Shown piece after piece: positions 12,471 to 25,297 of a stretch of DNA of 43,769 bases. The notes under the pieces were generated by a model. The model saw only the letters and a program-made list of their open reading frames with translations. It made no database searches and was not told the DNA's origin. This DNA is from Hirudo medicinalis (taxonomy: Eukaryota > Annelida > Clitellata > Hirudinida > Hirudinidae): the NCBI GenBank assembly GCA_011800805.1, contig MPNW01000672.1:1-43769 (forward strand), given 5' to 3'. The position numbers were made by a program, and so were the translations under genes. How positions within the stretch are numbered: position 1 is the stretch's first letter; every line of letters starts with the position of its first letter.

Positions 12471-12808
12471 ACAATTTATCATCTCCAGCATCCAAAATAG
12501 CATGCAAAGAATCACAAATGCACGGAAAGAAAAGAATGAGGAAAATTCATACCAAAGAATAAAAAATTTCAAAAGGGAGCATAGACATAAAAGTCGTCCT
12601 CTGAGACAATGAAGTAATAATTTTGCGTCGATAATTATTTTCAAATCAAAAGAACAATTCGATTCCCTAAATAATTACAGAAGAGAAACAAATTATTTGG
12701 AAAAATGGAAACGTTGTTTTTCAAAAACTTCCAAAGAAATATTTCTGACAAAAAAGAATTTTCTCACGCATGCGCAGGATGTGCACGCATTCATTTGATG
12801 ATATTAAC

Positions 12809-12844
<36 letters not shown>

Positions 12845-12846
12845 TA
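12809..12846 (+). repeat. GATGAC repeat
   Basis: Hexamer run close to an NRF1-like GCATGCGC near 12769. Confidence 0.8.
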
Positions 12847-13135
12847 GGATGGTTGATAGCGATGATGCCCGGCCAGATAGATAATAGTTACAAAAAACTA
12901 TGAAGCTAAAATACGAACGTTGACAAAAACGATTTCCAACCGACGTCCACGGAAATAAGTTGATGTTGCAATAAAATATTACATGCAGCGACAATGGGAA
13001 TGTCAGACATGACACTAACGAAATAACTTTTGCATTGTAAATATGTCTCATTTGATGTCAATGAAGACAACTTTGACGTGATGACAATAATTGTGATGCC
13101 GATGACGATGCAAATGATGCTGCTGCTGAAGGTAC

Positions 13136-13136
<1 letters not shown>

Positions 13137-13201
<65 letters not shown>

Positions 13202-13226
13202 CGATGATGATGATGATGATGGTGGT
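13137..13226 (+). repeat. GAT microsatellite downstream of FoxB
   Basis: Nearly pure GAT; yields poly-Met, poly-His and poly-Ser false frames. Confidence 0.93.
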
Positions 13227-13367
13227 GGTGACGATGAGGTTTGCAAGATCTCAAAATTCACTCAAAAACTTAAATACAAGGTTGATAAAGTTTGGTTTCG
13301 TAGCTCAATTTTCATTTTGTGTTTCCTCTGATTCTAATAAGTTGGATATGCGGATATATTTCATGAG

Positions 13368-13368
<1 letters not shown>

Positions 13369-13404
<36 letters not shown>
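13369..13404 (+). repeat. AAT microsatellite in the FoxB 3' flank
   Basis: Pure AAT run about 160 bases after the FoxB stop; it may be in its 3'UTR. Confidence 0.9.
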
Positions 13405-13405
<1 letters not shown>

Positions 13406-13565
13406 CCCCATTAATAATTTGTTGTAATAACTTTGCGGAGGATGATTCAGCAAACAAAATGGCGGGTTCAATGAAGCGAAGAGAATTGTACACACGTGTT
13501 TGCGACTTGGTTGCAACTCAATGAATTACAAAGTCATCCGATAAAACCAACATGACTGAGTTAAT

Positions 13566-15590
13566 CTACTTTCTTGACGCGCTAACGATTTCCTGGTACA
13601 TGGCCGAATGACTGCCGAAGACATTGAAATTGAGCGACTGCTGCACTTGACGATTTTGTCGCTGACGTGAGTCGCTCAAGTCGCCTTCGATCGCGTCGGC
13701 AAAGGAGGCGACGGTCGCTTCGGATTTGTTCAAAATGAGGATTTCTTGTTTATTCAACGCTTTCAACAAATCGGGCAGATTGGTTGACTCACAAATTGAT
13801 GCTTGGAGCGGGGTTGGTTTGACTGGAATAACCTTTTGACCCGGTGTCGAAGGTGACGAAGGCGGAGTTGGGGAGGGCAGGGAGGGCGTGGAGCTGTGGG
13901 TCGATGGCGAGAGAGAAACGATGGATGTGATTGTACCTTGATTGCTTTCTCGTGATTGTCTACTTTCGACTGGACTGAAGGGAGGAGACGCACCTGTGGA
14001 ATGTTTCACGGCCGAATGACTGGAATGTCTGAAGTTTTGGTCGCCGCTGCTGTTGTAGTAGTCTCCGCTGAAAGTCACCTCCTGGTCACGAACAAGAGCG
14101 CTCATTGCCACGCCCATCATGTGATGCTGTCTGTGCAGTTGAAAAAAGTCGTTGGCTTGTCTCAGGCTGTTCTCGAGTTGTGTCATCGCTTGCTGACCTC
14201 GTTGAGGTGAGTGATTGAAGAAAATGTTGCCAGGTAGCGTTTTGGGAGGCACCTGCTTGACTAGAGAATTGTTGTCAGAGTCTGACCCAAGCGATTTCAT
14301 TTCTGGACTTTCGTAAGCATGTCTGTCTTCTGATTCTGCTCTTCGTTCGCTCGTCTTTCGATCATTCGTGGCTATTAAGTTTTCGATCGTGAAAGATCGT
14401 TTCGGCAGATTGCTAACTTTCGATGTTTTTGGCGACAAAGAAGCGGCTGTGGTAGCTGCGACCGCAGCGGTCGATGTAGAAAGAAGTGGTGAAGTTGCAT
14501 CGCGACATTTTTTCACGCAGTTGATTTTGAGAGGTAATTTCTCTTTACCCAACTCAGTGCTTTCCGTGTTTTTTCGACCCAAGAAACTTGATTTTCTAAC
14601 TCCATCCTTGGCGCCGTTGAATGCCGAACTCGATTCATCAAGAGACTGATGCGCTATGGCGAGAACCTCAGAGCAATTGTACTTGTGGTTGAGGACGTGA
14701 CCCAGGAAAGTGGAATGATGATCGACAGATGGTAAGTAGGACATCCCTGACAAATGACTCGGTGGCTGAGGAAGAAACTCTTTCAGCCTCGAACAAGCAG
14801 ATTGGTAGTGATGCTGAAGAAGAATTGGGTCGAGATTTAGCGCTAAAGGAGGTAAAAGAGGTGCAGATGGGCGCATGACGGCCTGCGGAACCACAGGTAG
14901 ACGTTTCTTGAGTGCTTCCACCAACGCACCGCTGCCAATGTTGCTGCCAGAAGCCGAGCTACTGCAGTTAATACTATTGGCGCCAAGAAAGCTCGCATTT
15001 TCGCTAAGAAAAGGGCGCATGCTGCACGGGAAGAGATAGGGAAGGGTGGCCGGGTGAGTGGAAGGAAGGGAGTGATGACTCAGGTATCCTGATGACTCCA
15101 TGGAAAAATTACTCGGTGTTTGGTCCCTTTTGTTTAGGAAGTTGGTCATGCTGAAGATGGGCGAGGCCGTCGATTGTTGATGCTGTTGTTGTTGTTGCTC
15201 TTGTTGTTGCTTCTGTTGTTGCTGATGCTGGTGGAAAATGTCTCGGAGAAAACGATGCTCTTTGAATCTTTTCCTCCTCCTCAAAAAACTTCCATTTTCG
15301 AACATGTCTCCGCACTGCGGATGGAGCGTCCAGTAACTTCCTTTTCCAGGCCTATCGGGTCTCCGAGGTAGTTTGACGAAGCAGTCGTTAAAGCTGAGGT
15401 TGTGCCTCAAACTGTTCTGCCATCTCTGGGTGTTTTCACGGTAGTAAGGGAAGCGGTCCATGATGAACTGGTAGATTTCACTCAAAGTCATGATTTTGTC
15501 CCTTGAGCTTTGTATGGCCATGGCAGTGAGAGCGATGTAAGAATATGGTGGTTTCTGATCGCTATAGGTATTTCTTCCCGGTCTTGGCAT
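13566..15590 (-). CDS. FoxB: FoxB forkhead transcription factor, single exon, complete
   Basis: Nuclear winged-helix DNA-binding protein of 674 residues. The N-terminus [18 protein letters not shown] is the FoxB signature. The forkhead domain covers about residues 13-110: recognition helix around [19 protein letters not shown] (53-71), then the FoxB-type wing [16 protein letters not shown] and the basic end RRRKRFK. A Gln/His tract (about 119-139) follows, then a long Ser/Pro-rich tail. FTIENLI at 400-406 is an eh1-like motif, known in the family as a Groucho-corepressor contact; here that role is inferred. The start is fixed by an in-frame TGA four codons upstream. Vertebrate FoxB proteins are about half this length; the excess lies in the low-complexity tail. 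FoxB is intronless in many animals, as here. Family members pattern neural and ectodermal tissue. There is no frame damage. Flanks of more than 10 kb on each side lack recognised genes, which suggests long-range regulation. Confidence 0.97.
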   Translation of the reverse strand: MPRPGRNTYSDQKPPYSYIALTAMAIQSSRDKIMTLSEIYQFIMDRFPYYRENTQRWQNSLRHNLSFNDCFVKLPRRPDRPGKGSYWTLHPQCGDMFENGSFLRRRKRFKEHRFLRDIFHQHQQQQKQQQEQQQQQHQQSTASPIFSMTNFLNKRDQTPSNFSMESSGYLSHHSLPSTHPATLPYLFPCSMRPFLSENASFLGANSINCSSSASGSNIGSGALVEALKKRLPVVPQAVMRPSAPLLPPLALNLDPILLQHHYQSACSRLKEFLPQPPSHLSGMSYLPSVDHHSTFLGHVLNHKYNCSEVLAIAHQSLDESSSAFNGAKDGVRKSSFLGRKNTESTELGKEKLPLKINCVKKCRDATSPLLSTSTAAVAATTAASLSPKTSKVSNLPKRSFTIENLIATNDRKTSERRAESEDRHAYESPEMKSLGSDSDNNSLVKQVPPKTLPGNIFFNHSPQRGQQAMTQLENSLRQANDFFQLHRQHHMMGVAMSALVRDQEVTFSGDYYNSSGDQNFRHSSHSAVKHSTGASPPFSPVESRQSRESNQGTITSIVSLSPSTHSSTPSLPSPTPPSSPSTPGQKVIPVKPTPLQASICESTNLPDLLKALNKQEILILNKSEATVASFADAIEGDLSDSRQRQNRQVQQSLNFNVFGSHSAMYQEIVSASRK

Positions 15591-15865
15591 TTCCTTTGTT
15601 CAGATATCAGTTTCAATTTTCGATTGTTTGTTCAATAAGAATGATGTATGATGACAGATTCTACTGGTGACGAATTTGACTTTTCTCGACTTCCTCGTTG
15701 AAGCGAGCAGCAGTTGGAATTTGAAATATGATAAGATAATGATAATATGATAAGATAATGATAATATGATAAGAATTTTACGAATTGTTTCAATTATTTG
15801 TGGCAGTGACCGAGGCCGATTGGTGTCCTGTGTTGTCAGTCCAAGGTTGGCTTGGTTTGTGATGT
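15591..15865 (-). promoter_or_regulatory. FoxB 5' leader, possibly preceded by a 5'UTR intron
   Basis: Reading the minus strand, a strong splice acceptor (pyrimidine-rich CCTTATTTTGCAG) ends at 15866. The next 275 bases up to the FoxB ATG carry in-frame stops and no coding signal. This could be a 5'UTR exon with an upstream noncoding exon, or simply the proximal promoter. The stretch includes the 19-base tandem repeat at 15728-15773. The acceptor is seen directly; its use is inferred. Confidence 0.3.
15728..15773 (+). repeat. 19-base tandem repeat in the FoxB 5' flank
   Basis: Unit ATGATAAGATAATGATAAT, about 2.4 copies, with repeated GATAAG (GATA-factor-like) cores. Confidence 0.85.
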
Positions 15866-16139
15866 CTGCAAAATAAGGTTGAAAACAAATTTAAAAAAAA
15901 AGAATAATGCATTTAAAGGTTTTATTCGGTCCATAAAATTATCGTCATGTTCTAGATTTACGAATAAAAAAGAAAGAAATTGTCTCAAAGTTAAAATATA
16001 ATAGCGCCACAATGTTCAGTGCAGTGCTTAGTGGCAGCATGTTTTCTATTACATAAAGCGCCAAAGATTGCAAATACCAGCGACAAAAGAGACAAGGAAG
16101 ATAATAAAATAGCGTTTACACAAAAGAACACACACAAAG

Positions 16140-16420
16140 AGACGCTTCCATTTTTGCAAATTTCATTTTTCCATGAAAACCTGAAACTAAAGCAGAGTCC
16201 ATTAAAGGATAAGCTTAAAAAGAAGGCCGCAGTAAGAAACTTCTTGGGGAAATTGTCGAATAAAAAGCAAAATAAGGCATTGTCGCTTGTTTTTTACATT
16301 ACCAGGCATTGTAACTGCCATTACTGGTGCAGGTCATCACCTCGAGCACCGGTGCACTGACGAAGCACTTGCATCATACCTAAAGAGGTCGCCCACAAAT
16401 GTAGCCTCATACTTATATGA
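16140..16420 (+). mobile_element. Possible decayed reverse-transcriptase C-terminal remnant
   Basis: Around 16200-16270 the plus strand encodes LKDKLKKKAAVRNFLGKLS. Further blocks in shifted frames (ALSLVFY, WCRSS, TDEAL, LKRSPTN) follow in the order seen downstream of the catalytic region in Jockey/CR1-like retroelements. Frames are broken and similarity is by eye only. It may be coincidence. Confidence 0.25.
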
Positions 16421-17397
16421 CGCTACGCACAATGAACCTGATAGTACGACTGTAAATATAGGGATGACAATATCATGCAATGTAATTACACGTACAAGAG
16501 TACACTCGTGTTGACAGCAGTACGTTCGTAGGTGTCGATGGTGTACTTAAGTGTACTTCCTGGAGTCAAATTAGCACCAGTGAATACATTTCAACTTTTC
16601 TTCATAAAGTAGATTTTTTTGTTCAAAATGAAGATTTTTTGTCGACTTGCTTTAAATCAAATTTAAACTCGGAAGGAATGAATGAATGAATGAATGACAG
16701 ACTTCTTAAAAATATCAATTTTATGCTTTTAGTCTCCACACTGAATAATCAATTAATTTCACAAATTAATTTTTTTTATTTTTGAAAAATTCCTTCCACG
16801 ATCAATGTTAGACCTGTTTCTTCAGTTAACTCCCAACAAACATTAGCACCCGAGATGCACAACAGCTACGATGAGATACCAGAAAATCAATAGGACATCA
16901 CAAACAATTTGCAGCACTAAGTTGGGAAGGTTTGCAACAAAAAAATCGTTTTTCGTTTCGAAATGTTTTTCAAAAGAATTTCATAAAATTGAATCGAGCG
17001 CATCAAAATGCCCAACGATAAACATTCTCTGATGCACGATAAGCTGATCGTTGTCAATGCCGATGATGATCATTTTAGATAATTTAGAATGTAGCATTTA
17101 TCGTATTCGCAAACCAAAAACATCAACAACTACAACAAGTTGAGGAGTTTCAGGGGATGACGACGACGACGATGAGCATGGAATAATGGACTATGCAGGG
17201 ATATCATATCGACTTGTATACAGGAGCTGATCAATTGCATAAACAGAGGATGTTGAAACGACAAATATTTGCACAAAACATATTCAGACATTTCACCTTT
17301 TGTTTCCAGATTTTGCACTCCAACATTTCATTTTACATTTTTGTATTTTTGCTGCAAATAAAACAATCCTAGTTGTTCGTTGCAAGCTTTCCTGTCT

Positions 17398-17522
17398 ATA
17401 AATAATATGGACATAACAATATATATAAATAATATATCCATAATAATAATATATATAAATAATATGGACATAACAATATATATAAATAATATATCCATAA
17501 TAATAATATATATAAATAATAT
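17398..17522 (+). repeat. 57-base tandem repeat, two copies
   Basis: The segment around ATATGGACATAACAATATAT recurs after 57 bases. It abuts an N at 17524, across which a different array begins. Confidence 0.9.
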
Positions 17523-17524
17523 GN

Positions 17525-17669
17525 TGTCGTGGATGTTGTGGATGTTGTGGATATTGTTGTGGATATTGTGGATGTTGTGGATGTTGTGGATGTTGTGGAT
17601 ATTGTTGTGGATATTGTGGATGTTGTGGATGTTGTGGATGTTGTGGATATTGTGGATATTGTGGATACT
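17525..17669 (+). repeat. 9-base minisatellite TGTGGATGT
   Basis: TGTGGATGT/TGTGGATAT units with a higher-order period of about 48 bases; makes false Trp/Leu or Gln/His/Pro frames. Confidence 0.9.
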
Positions 17670-17767
17670 GAGTGGAAAACTGCTTAAAAATCACGGAAAT
17701 TCAATTTTGAAATGAAATTTCTTTGGTTTAGTTCTAGTAATAATGTCGCTGATGATGTTAATTTTAT

Positions 17768-17818
17768 TGTTAATGTTATTATTATTATTGTTGTTATTAT
17801 TATTATTATTATTTTTAT
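17768..17818 (+). repeat. TTA/TTG microsatellite
   Basis: TTATTATTG units; opposite-strand poly-Asn is an artefact. Confidence 0.85.
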
Positions 17819-18952
17819 GACAAGAAATCGTTGAAATTATATTAATGTTGAATATTAAGGTTGGAGATGTTTGTGAGACAAAGAGAGAATAAAATACTTG
17901 CATCGACTAAAATTCTTGCAACTTTCTTCTTTTCCTGTCCATTGTTCCTCTTCAATCTCCACGAACATTGACTTTGAAATTCACTTCATAATTCATCTGT
18001 TTCTCCTTCCATTCATTCATTCATTCATTCATTCATTCATTCAATTCAAATTTTTTACACTTTCCGTTCTCCATGCTTCATATTTTCCATTCCACATTTG
18101 TATTCTTTTGAGTTTTTAATTGTTTTGGTAAAAATTACATTTCGTCATTTCAACATTTCAACAATTCAACAATTCGTCATTTCAACAATTCAACACAACG
18201 GTTGAAAAATACGAGGCGATTATAAAAATGCTGAAAACATGAATTCATCGTGATTCATGTTGAACAGAATAATCGTAATGTAATCCATCAATTCTCTTAA
18301 TCAATGAGCCATTCATTGCGACTTGGCTTATTTGCACTCCTCTTCAATCCTCGTCTGATCCACTCTTCCTCGTCCATTCTATCGACGACTCGCTCAAGCG
18401 TGGACTGAACCTTATTAGGACTAATTATATTCCTAATTGTATTTATCGGCAGTAAACATTACAGCGTGGAAACTTGTAGTGAATTAAACAAAGCTAATAA
18501 TTGCCGGTCGATGGAGCTTCAAAAACGCCTTTACACCTGTAGTGGACGAAGGTGAGACGCCGATGTTGGAATCGAGAGGATGTTGGATAATGCAGAGGAA
18601 AAACTACGGAGACAAACTACGTGCTTCTAACAAGTTTATTCGATTATGCGACTCTTCGTTACAAATGACACATTCGCATGTTGGAGCAACCTGGAGTCTT
18701 CAACCACGCATCATTTCCACTTCCAGTGCCGACAGCATCCGGAAGAATGGAAGTCGATTGTGCATTAAAATGTTTCGATCTGCTGAAGTTCAACATTTTG
18801 TCAACGTCAAAAGGCTTTCCACACAAGATTTCATTGTTGCTATTGTATATAGTGGCTGCTTGTCGTCGTCGTCGTTGTGTTGTTGTTAGTCTGAAGTATT
18901 ATAAATCACGACTTTTACTCAAAGCAGATATCAGTTTAATGCATTTATTCAT

Positions 18953-19050
18953 TCGTTCACTCACTTGCTCACTCACTCACTCACTCACTCACTCACTCAC
19001 TCACTCACTCACTCATTCATTCAATCAATCAATCACTCATTCATTCATCA
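18953..19050 (+). repeat. CACT/CATT tetranucleotide repeat
   Basis: Mainly ACTC units, grading into ATTC and AATC. Confidence 0.9.
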
Positions 19051-20128
19051 AAACACTTGTTCGTTCAGTCGCTCCTTGAGCACGATTTCAATTTTTCTTT
19101 TAAGACTTTCCATGTTTTGGAAATGGATGACTTTTTGCGGAATTGAATGAAATTGTTTTACTTCACTCTGTTAAATACACTCCGTGTGGAAAGAAAGGGA
19201 TGCTATTTATTCCTAATTAATGAGATGAAACAAAGAGGCCTCTTCTGGACTTCCCTTGAAGATCTTCGACGGTAATAAATATGCTCCTCATCAAAGTCTC
19301 CATTTTTTTTCCATTCCCGTGTCTAATGCCTCCTCCATTCTTATTCCTTCATTCTTTCTTCTTTTTTTTACAATCATTCACCCCTTCAATTAAAATATTG
19401 AATGCATGGGTTGATTTAGATTTGGACCAAATGAGGAACAACAACCTTCTGGCATTTACGAAGAGATTTCTTAACATCCTCCACATTGGTGGTAATTGAA
19501 ATAATGAAACATTTAATGAATATTTTAAATGAATAATGACCATTGTGATCTGGAATCATCTTCAAAAGTTGGTGATGGAAAGAGGGAAAAGAAGGAAGCA
19601 TATCGATCTAACGTACCTGAGCGATCCATTACAGGTGTAAAAGTGCGAAAGCAGTGGAGTTTATTTGTGGATTTATGCCTGCTTGCTGGCTCATTCTGAG
19701 CGGAAGAATGATTTTCGTGTGGAAAGGTGAACAAACGGCAGACGAACAACATAAAATCTCAGCGGCCAAACAGGAATCGAAACCGTTCGAATATTCTTGA
19801 AATATCCGAATAAAATATCCGGTCGAATACGAGCTTCCAAATGACGCAAGAGCGAGGCAAAAGTTGAGATAAATAACCACATTGACTAACCCAGGCGTGA
19901 GTTATCATCAACTTTCGAATGGATGACGCTCACGGCTGTCATGATGAATGTCATTTCTGACGTCACATGCACTCGTTTGAAAAGAATTTTTAATTCTTCG
20001 ACATTTGGAATTTGTCATTTGAAAAAGTGTCGAAGCACCACAAACGGAATGAAACCTATGACGCCAATGTGCTTATGATGACGATGCTCGCTTCCATGAT
20101 GCCAATGCTGGTAACATCGATGACATCA

Positions 20129-20136
20129 GTGTGCTC

Positions 20137-20170
<34 letters not shown>
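20129..20170 (+). repeat. GAT microsatellite
   Basis: Pure GAT run. Confidence 0.9.
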
Positions 20171-20437
20171 GTAATGAATGACTGTTAGCATTACGAATAA
20201 TATTGACTTCCATGACGGAGACAAGAAAACCTGAAGGAAGGAAAGGCAGGCTAATTAATATTCCAATTAGATGAGTTGCGCACGTGTTGCAGACGCTGGC
20301 CTCCTATTGGTCGGGATAGAACATGCACGAGGAGAGATAGTTCGGCCAGGAGAGAGAGGTAATGAAGACATAGGAAGAAATGAAAGCTAATTATGTTCAA
20401 ATATTGATATTCCTCTTTTAATGTATCGATCAGAGTA

Positions 20438-20668
20438 TATTGTTTTGGATTTGTTTGTATTGTTTTGGATTTGTTTGTATTGTTTTGGATTTATTTGCAT
20501 TGCTTTGGATTTATTTATATTGTTTTGGATTAATTTGTATTGTTTTGGATTTATTTGCATTGTTTTGGATTTATTTGCATTGCTTTGGATTCGTTTGTAT
20601 TGTTTAGGATTTATTTGTATTATTTGGATTCATTTGTATTGTTTTAGATTTATTTGTATTGTTTTCAT
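20438..20668 (+). repeat. 20-base minisatellite TGTTTTGGATTTGTTTGTAT
   Basis: About 11 units with base changes; the long Cys/Phe/Ile-rich frame across it is an artefact of the repeat. Confidence 0.9.
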
Positions 20669-21806
20669 TATTTGTTTTATTTTTAGCTTTATTTTTAAAT
20701 TGTATTTATTAATTAGAACGCAATGTTTTAAATGACTTGTTGGCCTTAATGAATGTTGTGAAGGTCCATCGATACCTGTGACATGAATTATTTTCAATTA
20801 AGCTCTTCAAGAGTTTCTAAATGCCTGCCATCGATTCCATAATAAAATAAGTTGTTGTTTGGATTAATATTAATGCTCATAAACAAACTTCAATAACAAC
20901 GAGCTTGTAATAATCAGTTTATTATTCTGCAAGTATTTATATTTAAATTTGTCACACTTAATATTTCAACATGGAATCTTATTTGTTGAGAAACCATTTT
21001 AGAACATCTTAGAGTTTAAATATTTATGGACATTTCAATTGTTTTTGTTTTTATTACAGAAATGTTGTCATTAAAAGCTACGATAGCCGATTAATCGAAA
21101 GCGACACCTGGATTGTTAGGCAGGTGAGAAGCAATCACCATTTTCAATGACGGGAAAAAGTTAGGGATGCATTTTTTTTCTTTCAAACAAACTGAACAAC
21201 TGAAAACATGTTGAAATCATTGTTGAAATCATTGTTTTGTTGAAATCAGGTTTATTTCCTTTTGAAACCAATAATTTAATTAATATTTAATTATGTAAAA
21301 AATACATGCTTCAATGCAGGATTTCATTTGACGTAACAGGATAACGTAATTCCCAAAATAATTAACAGAGACATCAAGCTAATTTTAAGTACTTTGTACT
21401 GATACTTTCTGCGTTGTACTGACATTTCCTACTTTGTACTGATACTTCTCACTTTGTACTTAAGGAAGTTAAATTGATGCTGGCATTGAGTGATAGTTTA
21501 TCGACCAACAAGGTGCTTAAGAAAACATTGGAACGCATGTAAATTTATATCAAAATAATAATAACAATAATGTGAATAATGATGAGATTTATGAAAACAA
21601 ATAAGACTGGCAACGATATTAACTACGGTGATGCGAACAAGTATTGCTGCTGTTGTCAAAAGGCCACGCACTGAAACGTGTTTGATGTTGACATGTGGTC
21701 GATGGAGTTGTCGATACTCAAGCATGAGATAACCTCAATTTGTGCTCGAAACAAGGAGGACCTGCATTTTACAGTACAAACAATCTTTCGAAATGACCTC
21801 CATGAC

Positions 21807-21905
21807 GACAATAACAATAACAACAACAACAATAGTAACAACAATAATAACAATAATAAAAACAACAATAATAACAATAACAACAACAATAATAACAACA
21901 ACAAT
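21807..21905 (+). repeat. AAC/AAT trinucleotide repeat
   Basis: Mixed AACAAT units; poly-Asn and poly-Leu false frames. Confidence 0.9.
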
Positions 21906-22149
21906 ATTTTTATAGCTTCGTTTTAAAGAAATAATAGTTTCAATTAATTATAACAATTAATTAAATATTTATTTCAATTACGAAGGACAAGTTAATGTTA
22001 AACGCGAAAAACATTTGAAAATATTTTATTTTGAAACATTTGGACGTAAAATGATGGAAAATGCACAAACATTTCAGAAATTCAATTGAGTTGCACGCGT
22101 GAACCCAATAGCGCAATATTTGGTTTTAAGTTCATGAATACATGACGAG

Positions 22150-22290
22150 GTATGCATAATATATTATAAATATATTATAATATTACATATGACATATTTT
22201 ATTATAATATACACAACATATTATAATACACATTAGCATATTATAATATACATTAGCACATTATAATATTACATTAACATATTATAATGT
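22150..22290 (+). repeat. ACATATTATAATATACATTAGC-like tandem repeat
   Basis: Degenerate units of about 20-22 bases, A/T-rich. Confidence 0.8.
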
Positions 22291-22852
22291 AAGCGAAATA
22301 TAGCGCATTAGCTTTGCACCAGTCTGTTACATTTACAAGCTGGTTGTTCGTCTTCCATCAACTGAACTTATCATCCTTAAAACTTAAGTTCAAACCCCTC
22401 ATTAATGATTCGCCATTACTTCATGGACACCTGTATCACTGAATTCACTCTCCCTCTACAATCAAATATCCCACGTAACCGTTACTAAGTATGGCATGGG
22501 CTGTCCGGGTAGCGGGATGTCACCCCTTAGAAACTTAGGGTCCTTAGGACCGACCCTTGAGCAGATAAAATTGTATTTCCTACTCTATGTTGCGCATACA
22601 TTTTGTTCTTAAGTTCGACTCAGTAAAGGATTTTAAAAGTAATTTTTATTTATTCGATAATTATTTTAATCCACTCACCTGTGTTCACATTCGAGGAAGA
22701 CAGAATCCCGCATTTTTGTCGACGATTTGAAAGCTCTTTGACCCTGCCTCAGGTCCACACGAGAAGAAGTTGACTTGCTTTCGAGTTTTGAAAATTAATT
22801 CTTTCAAAGTACAATTAATTTATTTCAATCGCTACAATCATGACAGCAACAA

Positions 22853-22869
22853 CAATAATAATAATAACC

Positions 22870-22902
<33 letters not shown>
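22853..22902 (+). repeat. AAT microsatellite
   Basis: AATAATAACC then pure AAT. Confidence 0.9.
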
Positions 22903-23175
22903 GATGACCATTTACAATCAACTTGTGTGAGGATTTTGTCAGGAAAGGTTTATCAAAAAAAAAGTTTATCTTAGGAATGTCACAGACACAGATTTCAGAG
23001 ACGCACATAAATCTTAATGTCAGAAGAATGGAAGAGATGTGAAAATAAAGAAAAGGAGATAGTGTGAGAAGCGAGAGGAGCATAAGCATGCCTATAGTTT
23101 TTAGATTCGGCAGCAAGTATTTCGGATTGATAACCGACTCCCTTCTATTTATACGTCCAACACCTCCACCACACT

Positions 23176-23424
23176 CAACTCATCATCATCGTCATCATCG
23201 TCGTCGTCCTCGTCATCATCGTCGTCGTCGTCGTCGTCGTCCTCATCATCGACGTTGTCATCATCATCGTCGTCCTCATCATCGTCGTCGTCGTCGTCCT
23301 CATCATCGACGTTGTCATCATCGTCGTCGTCATCATCGTCGTCATCATCGTCCTCATCATCGACGTTGTCATCATCGTCGTCCTCACCGACGACATCAAC
23401 ATCATCGTCATCGTCACGATCCAG
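23176..23424 (+). repeat. CAT/CGT trinucleotide repeat with longer period
   Basis: CGTCGTCATCATC units with the segment CATCATCGACGTTGTCATC recurring three times. The poly-Asp frame on the minus strand is not a gene. Confidence 0.9.
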
Positions 23425-23563
23425 GTAACTGGAAAGAACTGGTGAGTTATGTGCGTGTTTTTGGGATGAAGCGGGTGTGATTCTGTCTTTTATGTGCATC
23501 TTTGTCAACGCCAGGAGAATTCATTTGTTATGCAAGCTATTGTTTTCCTTGGGACTTTTTCGA

Positions 23564-23830
23564 TTATACTGTCATAATATAATTTCATATTATACTGTCA
23601 TAATATAATTTCATATTATACTGTCATAATATAATTTCATAATATACTGTCATAATATAATTTCATATTATACTGTCATAGTATAATTTCATATTATACT
23701 GTCATAATATAATTTCATATTATACTGTCATAATATAATTTCATATTATACTGTCATAATATAATTTCATATTATACTGTCATAATATAATTTCATAATA
23801 TAATTTCATATTATACTGTCATAATATACT
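23564..23830 (+). repeat. 26-base minisatellite ATTATACTGTCATAATATAA...
   Basis: About ten units of 26 bases with very few differences, suggesting recent expansion. Confidence 0.93.
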
Positions 23831-24000
23831 ATCACATCGAACTGTCATCGTATGCCTCCTGAAAATGCATGTTCATGTTGTGTCTAAATTCCACCTGAAA
23901 AAATGATTTGGATGCTCATCCAAATGTTAGAACTGCTCACCCATCCTTGAGTTTGAGTTGCAAAGTAGTAGAAAATAAACAAACATTTCCACGATTGCGT

Positions 24001-24098
24001 GAATGTGAATGTTGAATGTGGAATATGAATGTTGAATGTGGAATATGAATGTTGAATGTGGAATATGAATGTTGAATGTGGAATATGAATGTTGAATG
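24001..24098 (+). repeat. 20-base minisatellite GTTGAATGTGGAATATGAAT
   Basis: About 4.5 near-identical units. Confidence 0.93.
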
Positions 24099-24497
24099 TT
24101 GATGCAATCCTCGTGAAAATAAAAGATCGAATCATAAAGTAACGTTGAAAACATTTAAGCGCCTCTCAACCTAGCGAGTGCAGGTGATCTATAAATAAAC
24201 AACTCGTGAGATGCTGACGGTTGTGAGCGTTTCAATTGATTGATCCCCAACGAAACCATCAGAATCCGAGTACCGGGAAAGGGAGAAGTACCCCCTCATC
24301 CTGTAAAATTGTCATTTCTAGGACGTATTATATATCACCATGGCAACACGTGTCTACAGGTGCGTCTTATAAACCATCATGACCATCATCTCAGGTGTGA
24401 ACCACGTCGAAAAGAGGCATTGTCAACGTACCTTTAAGGTTATTAAAAAAAATAAAATAATAATATTTTGCTCATTGTTAAGATAATTATTGCTGCT

Positions 24498-24575
24498 GCT
24501 GTTTATTATTATCATTATTATCATTATTATTATTATCATTTTTATTATTATTATTATCATTATTATTATTATATT
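24498..24575 (+). repeat. TTA/TCA trinucleotide repeat
   Basis: TTATTATCATTAT units. Confidence 0.88.
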
Positions 24576-25170
24576 TATTTATCTCTAACAAAGGGATGAC
24601 AGATGATCCGAGTGAAGTGATGGAGCATTTGTTTACAAGCGGATATAACTTAATTCTGCTCAAAAATATATAATTTTATTATTGCAAAATATTATGAATT
24701 TCTTCATAATTAATTATAACCTAATTATTACATATTATAAATATGTTCGATTGTTGTTCAATAATATTTTTAATTATAAAATAGAGTCTTTTTTCATTCT
24801 ATTTGCGCAGGTTTGATTAAAAATTCTCATAAATCAGTGAATGCATGCATCACAAGTGAGAGAGGTGCATTGTTGCGGTGACCATCAAAAGGCATTAGAC
24901 GAATATGTGAGGAACTTTAAGATGAATGAGTGAATGGAGTTCACGAGTGGGTGGCTGAGTGGATGGGGTGGGGTCGATGAGTGGTCGAGTGGAGGGGAAC
25001 ATGGATGGGTGGGTGTGTAAAGTTGGGACTTAATGAGTCTGAGAGAACATGTGATTGGCATTTTATTTGAATAACTGAGCAACATACCAGGTGAGGAAAT
25101 GAGACGATGATGAATACGAGGATGGCATTAAATTTACAATAATCTGAATAGGAATGATTATAAAATGTTT

Positions 25171-25249
25171 GTTATTATTGTTGTTATTATTATTATTGTT
25201 GTTATTATTTGTATTATTATTGTTATTATTATTATTATTATTATTGTTG

Positions 25250-25295
<46 letters not shown>

Positions 25296-25297
25296 TA
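25171..25297 (+). repeat. TTA/TTG microsatellite
   Basis: Long TTATTATTG array; poly-Asn and poly-Leu frames are artefacts. Confidence 0.92.

Noticed and set aside
13030..13261. Poly-Met, poly-His and poly-Ser open frames
   Set aside because: They are translations of a GAT microsatellite in different frames; flanking sequence shows no coding signal.
18542..18889. 115-codon plus-strand frame
   Set aside because: No domain, no neighbouring exons found, ends in a simple-repeat-like TCG run.
20421..20735. Cys/Phe/Ile-rich 104-codon frame resembling a membrane protein
   Set aside because: Product of a 20-base minisatellite.
23149..23508. Acidic poly-Asp protein on the minus strand
   Set aside because: CAT/CGT trinucleotide array; no splice or start context.
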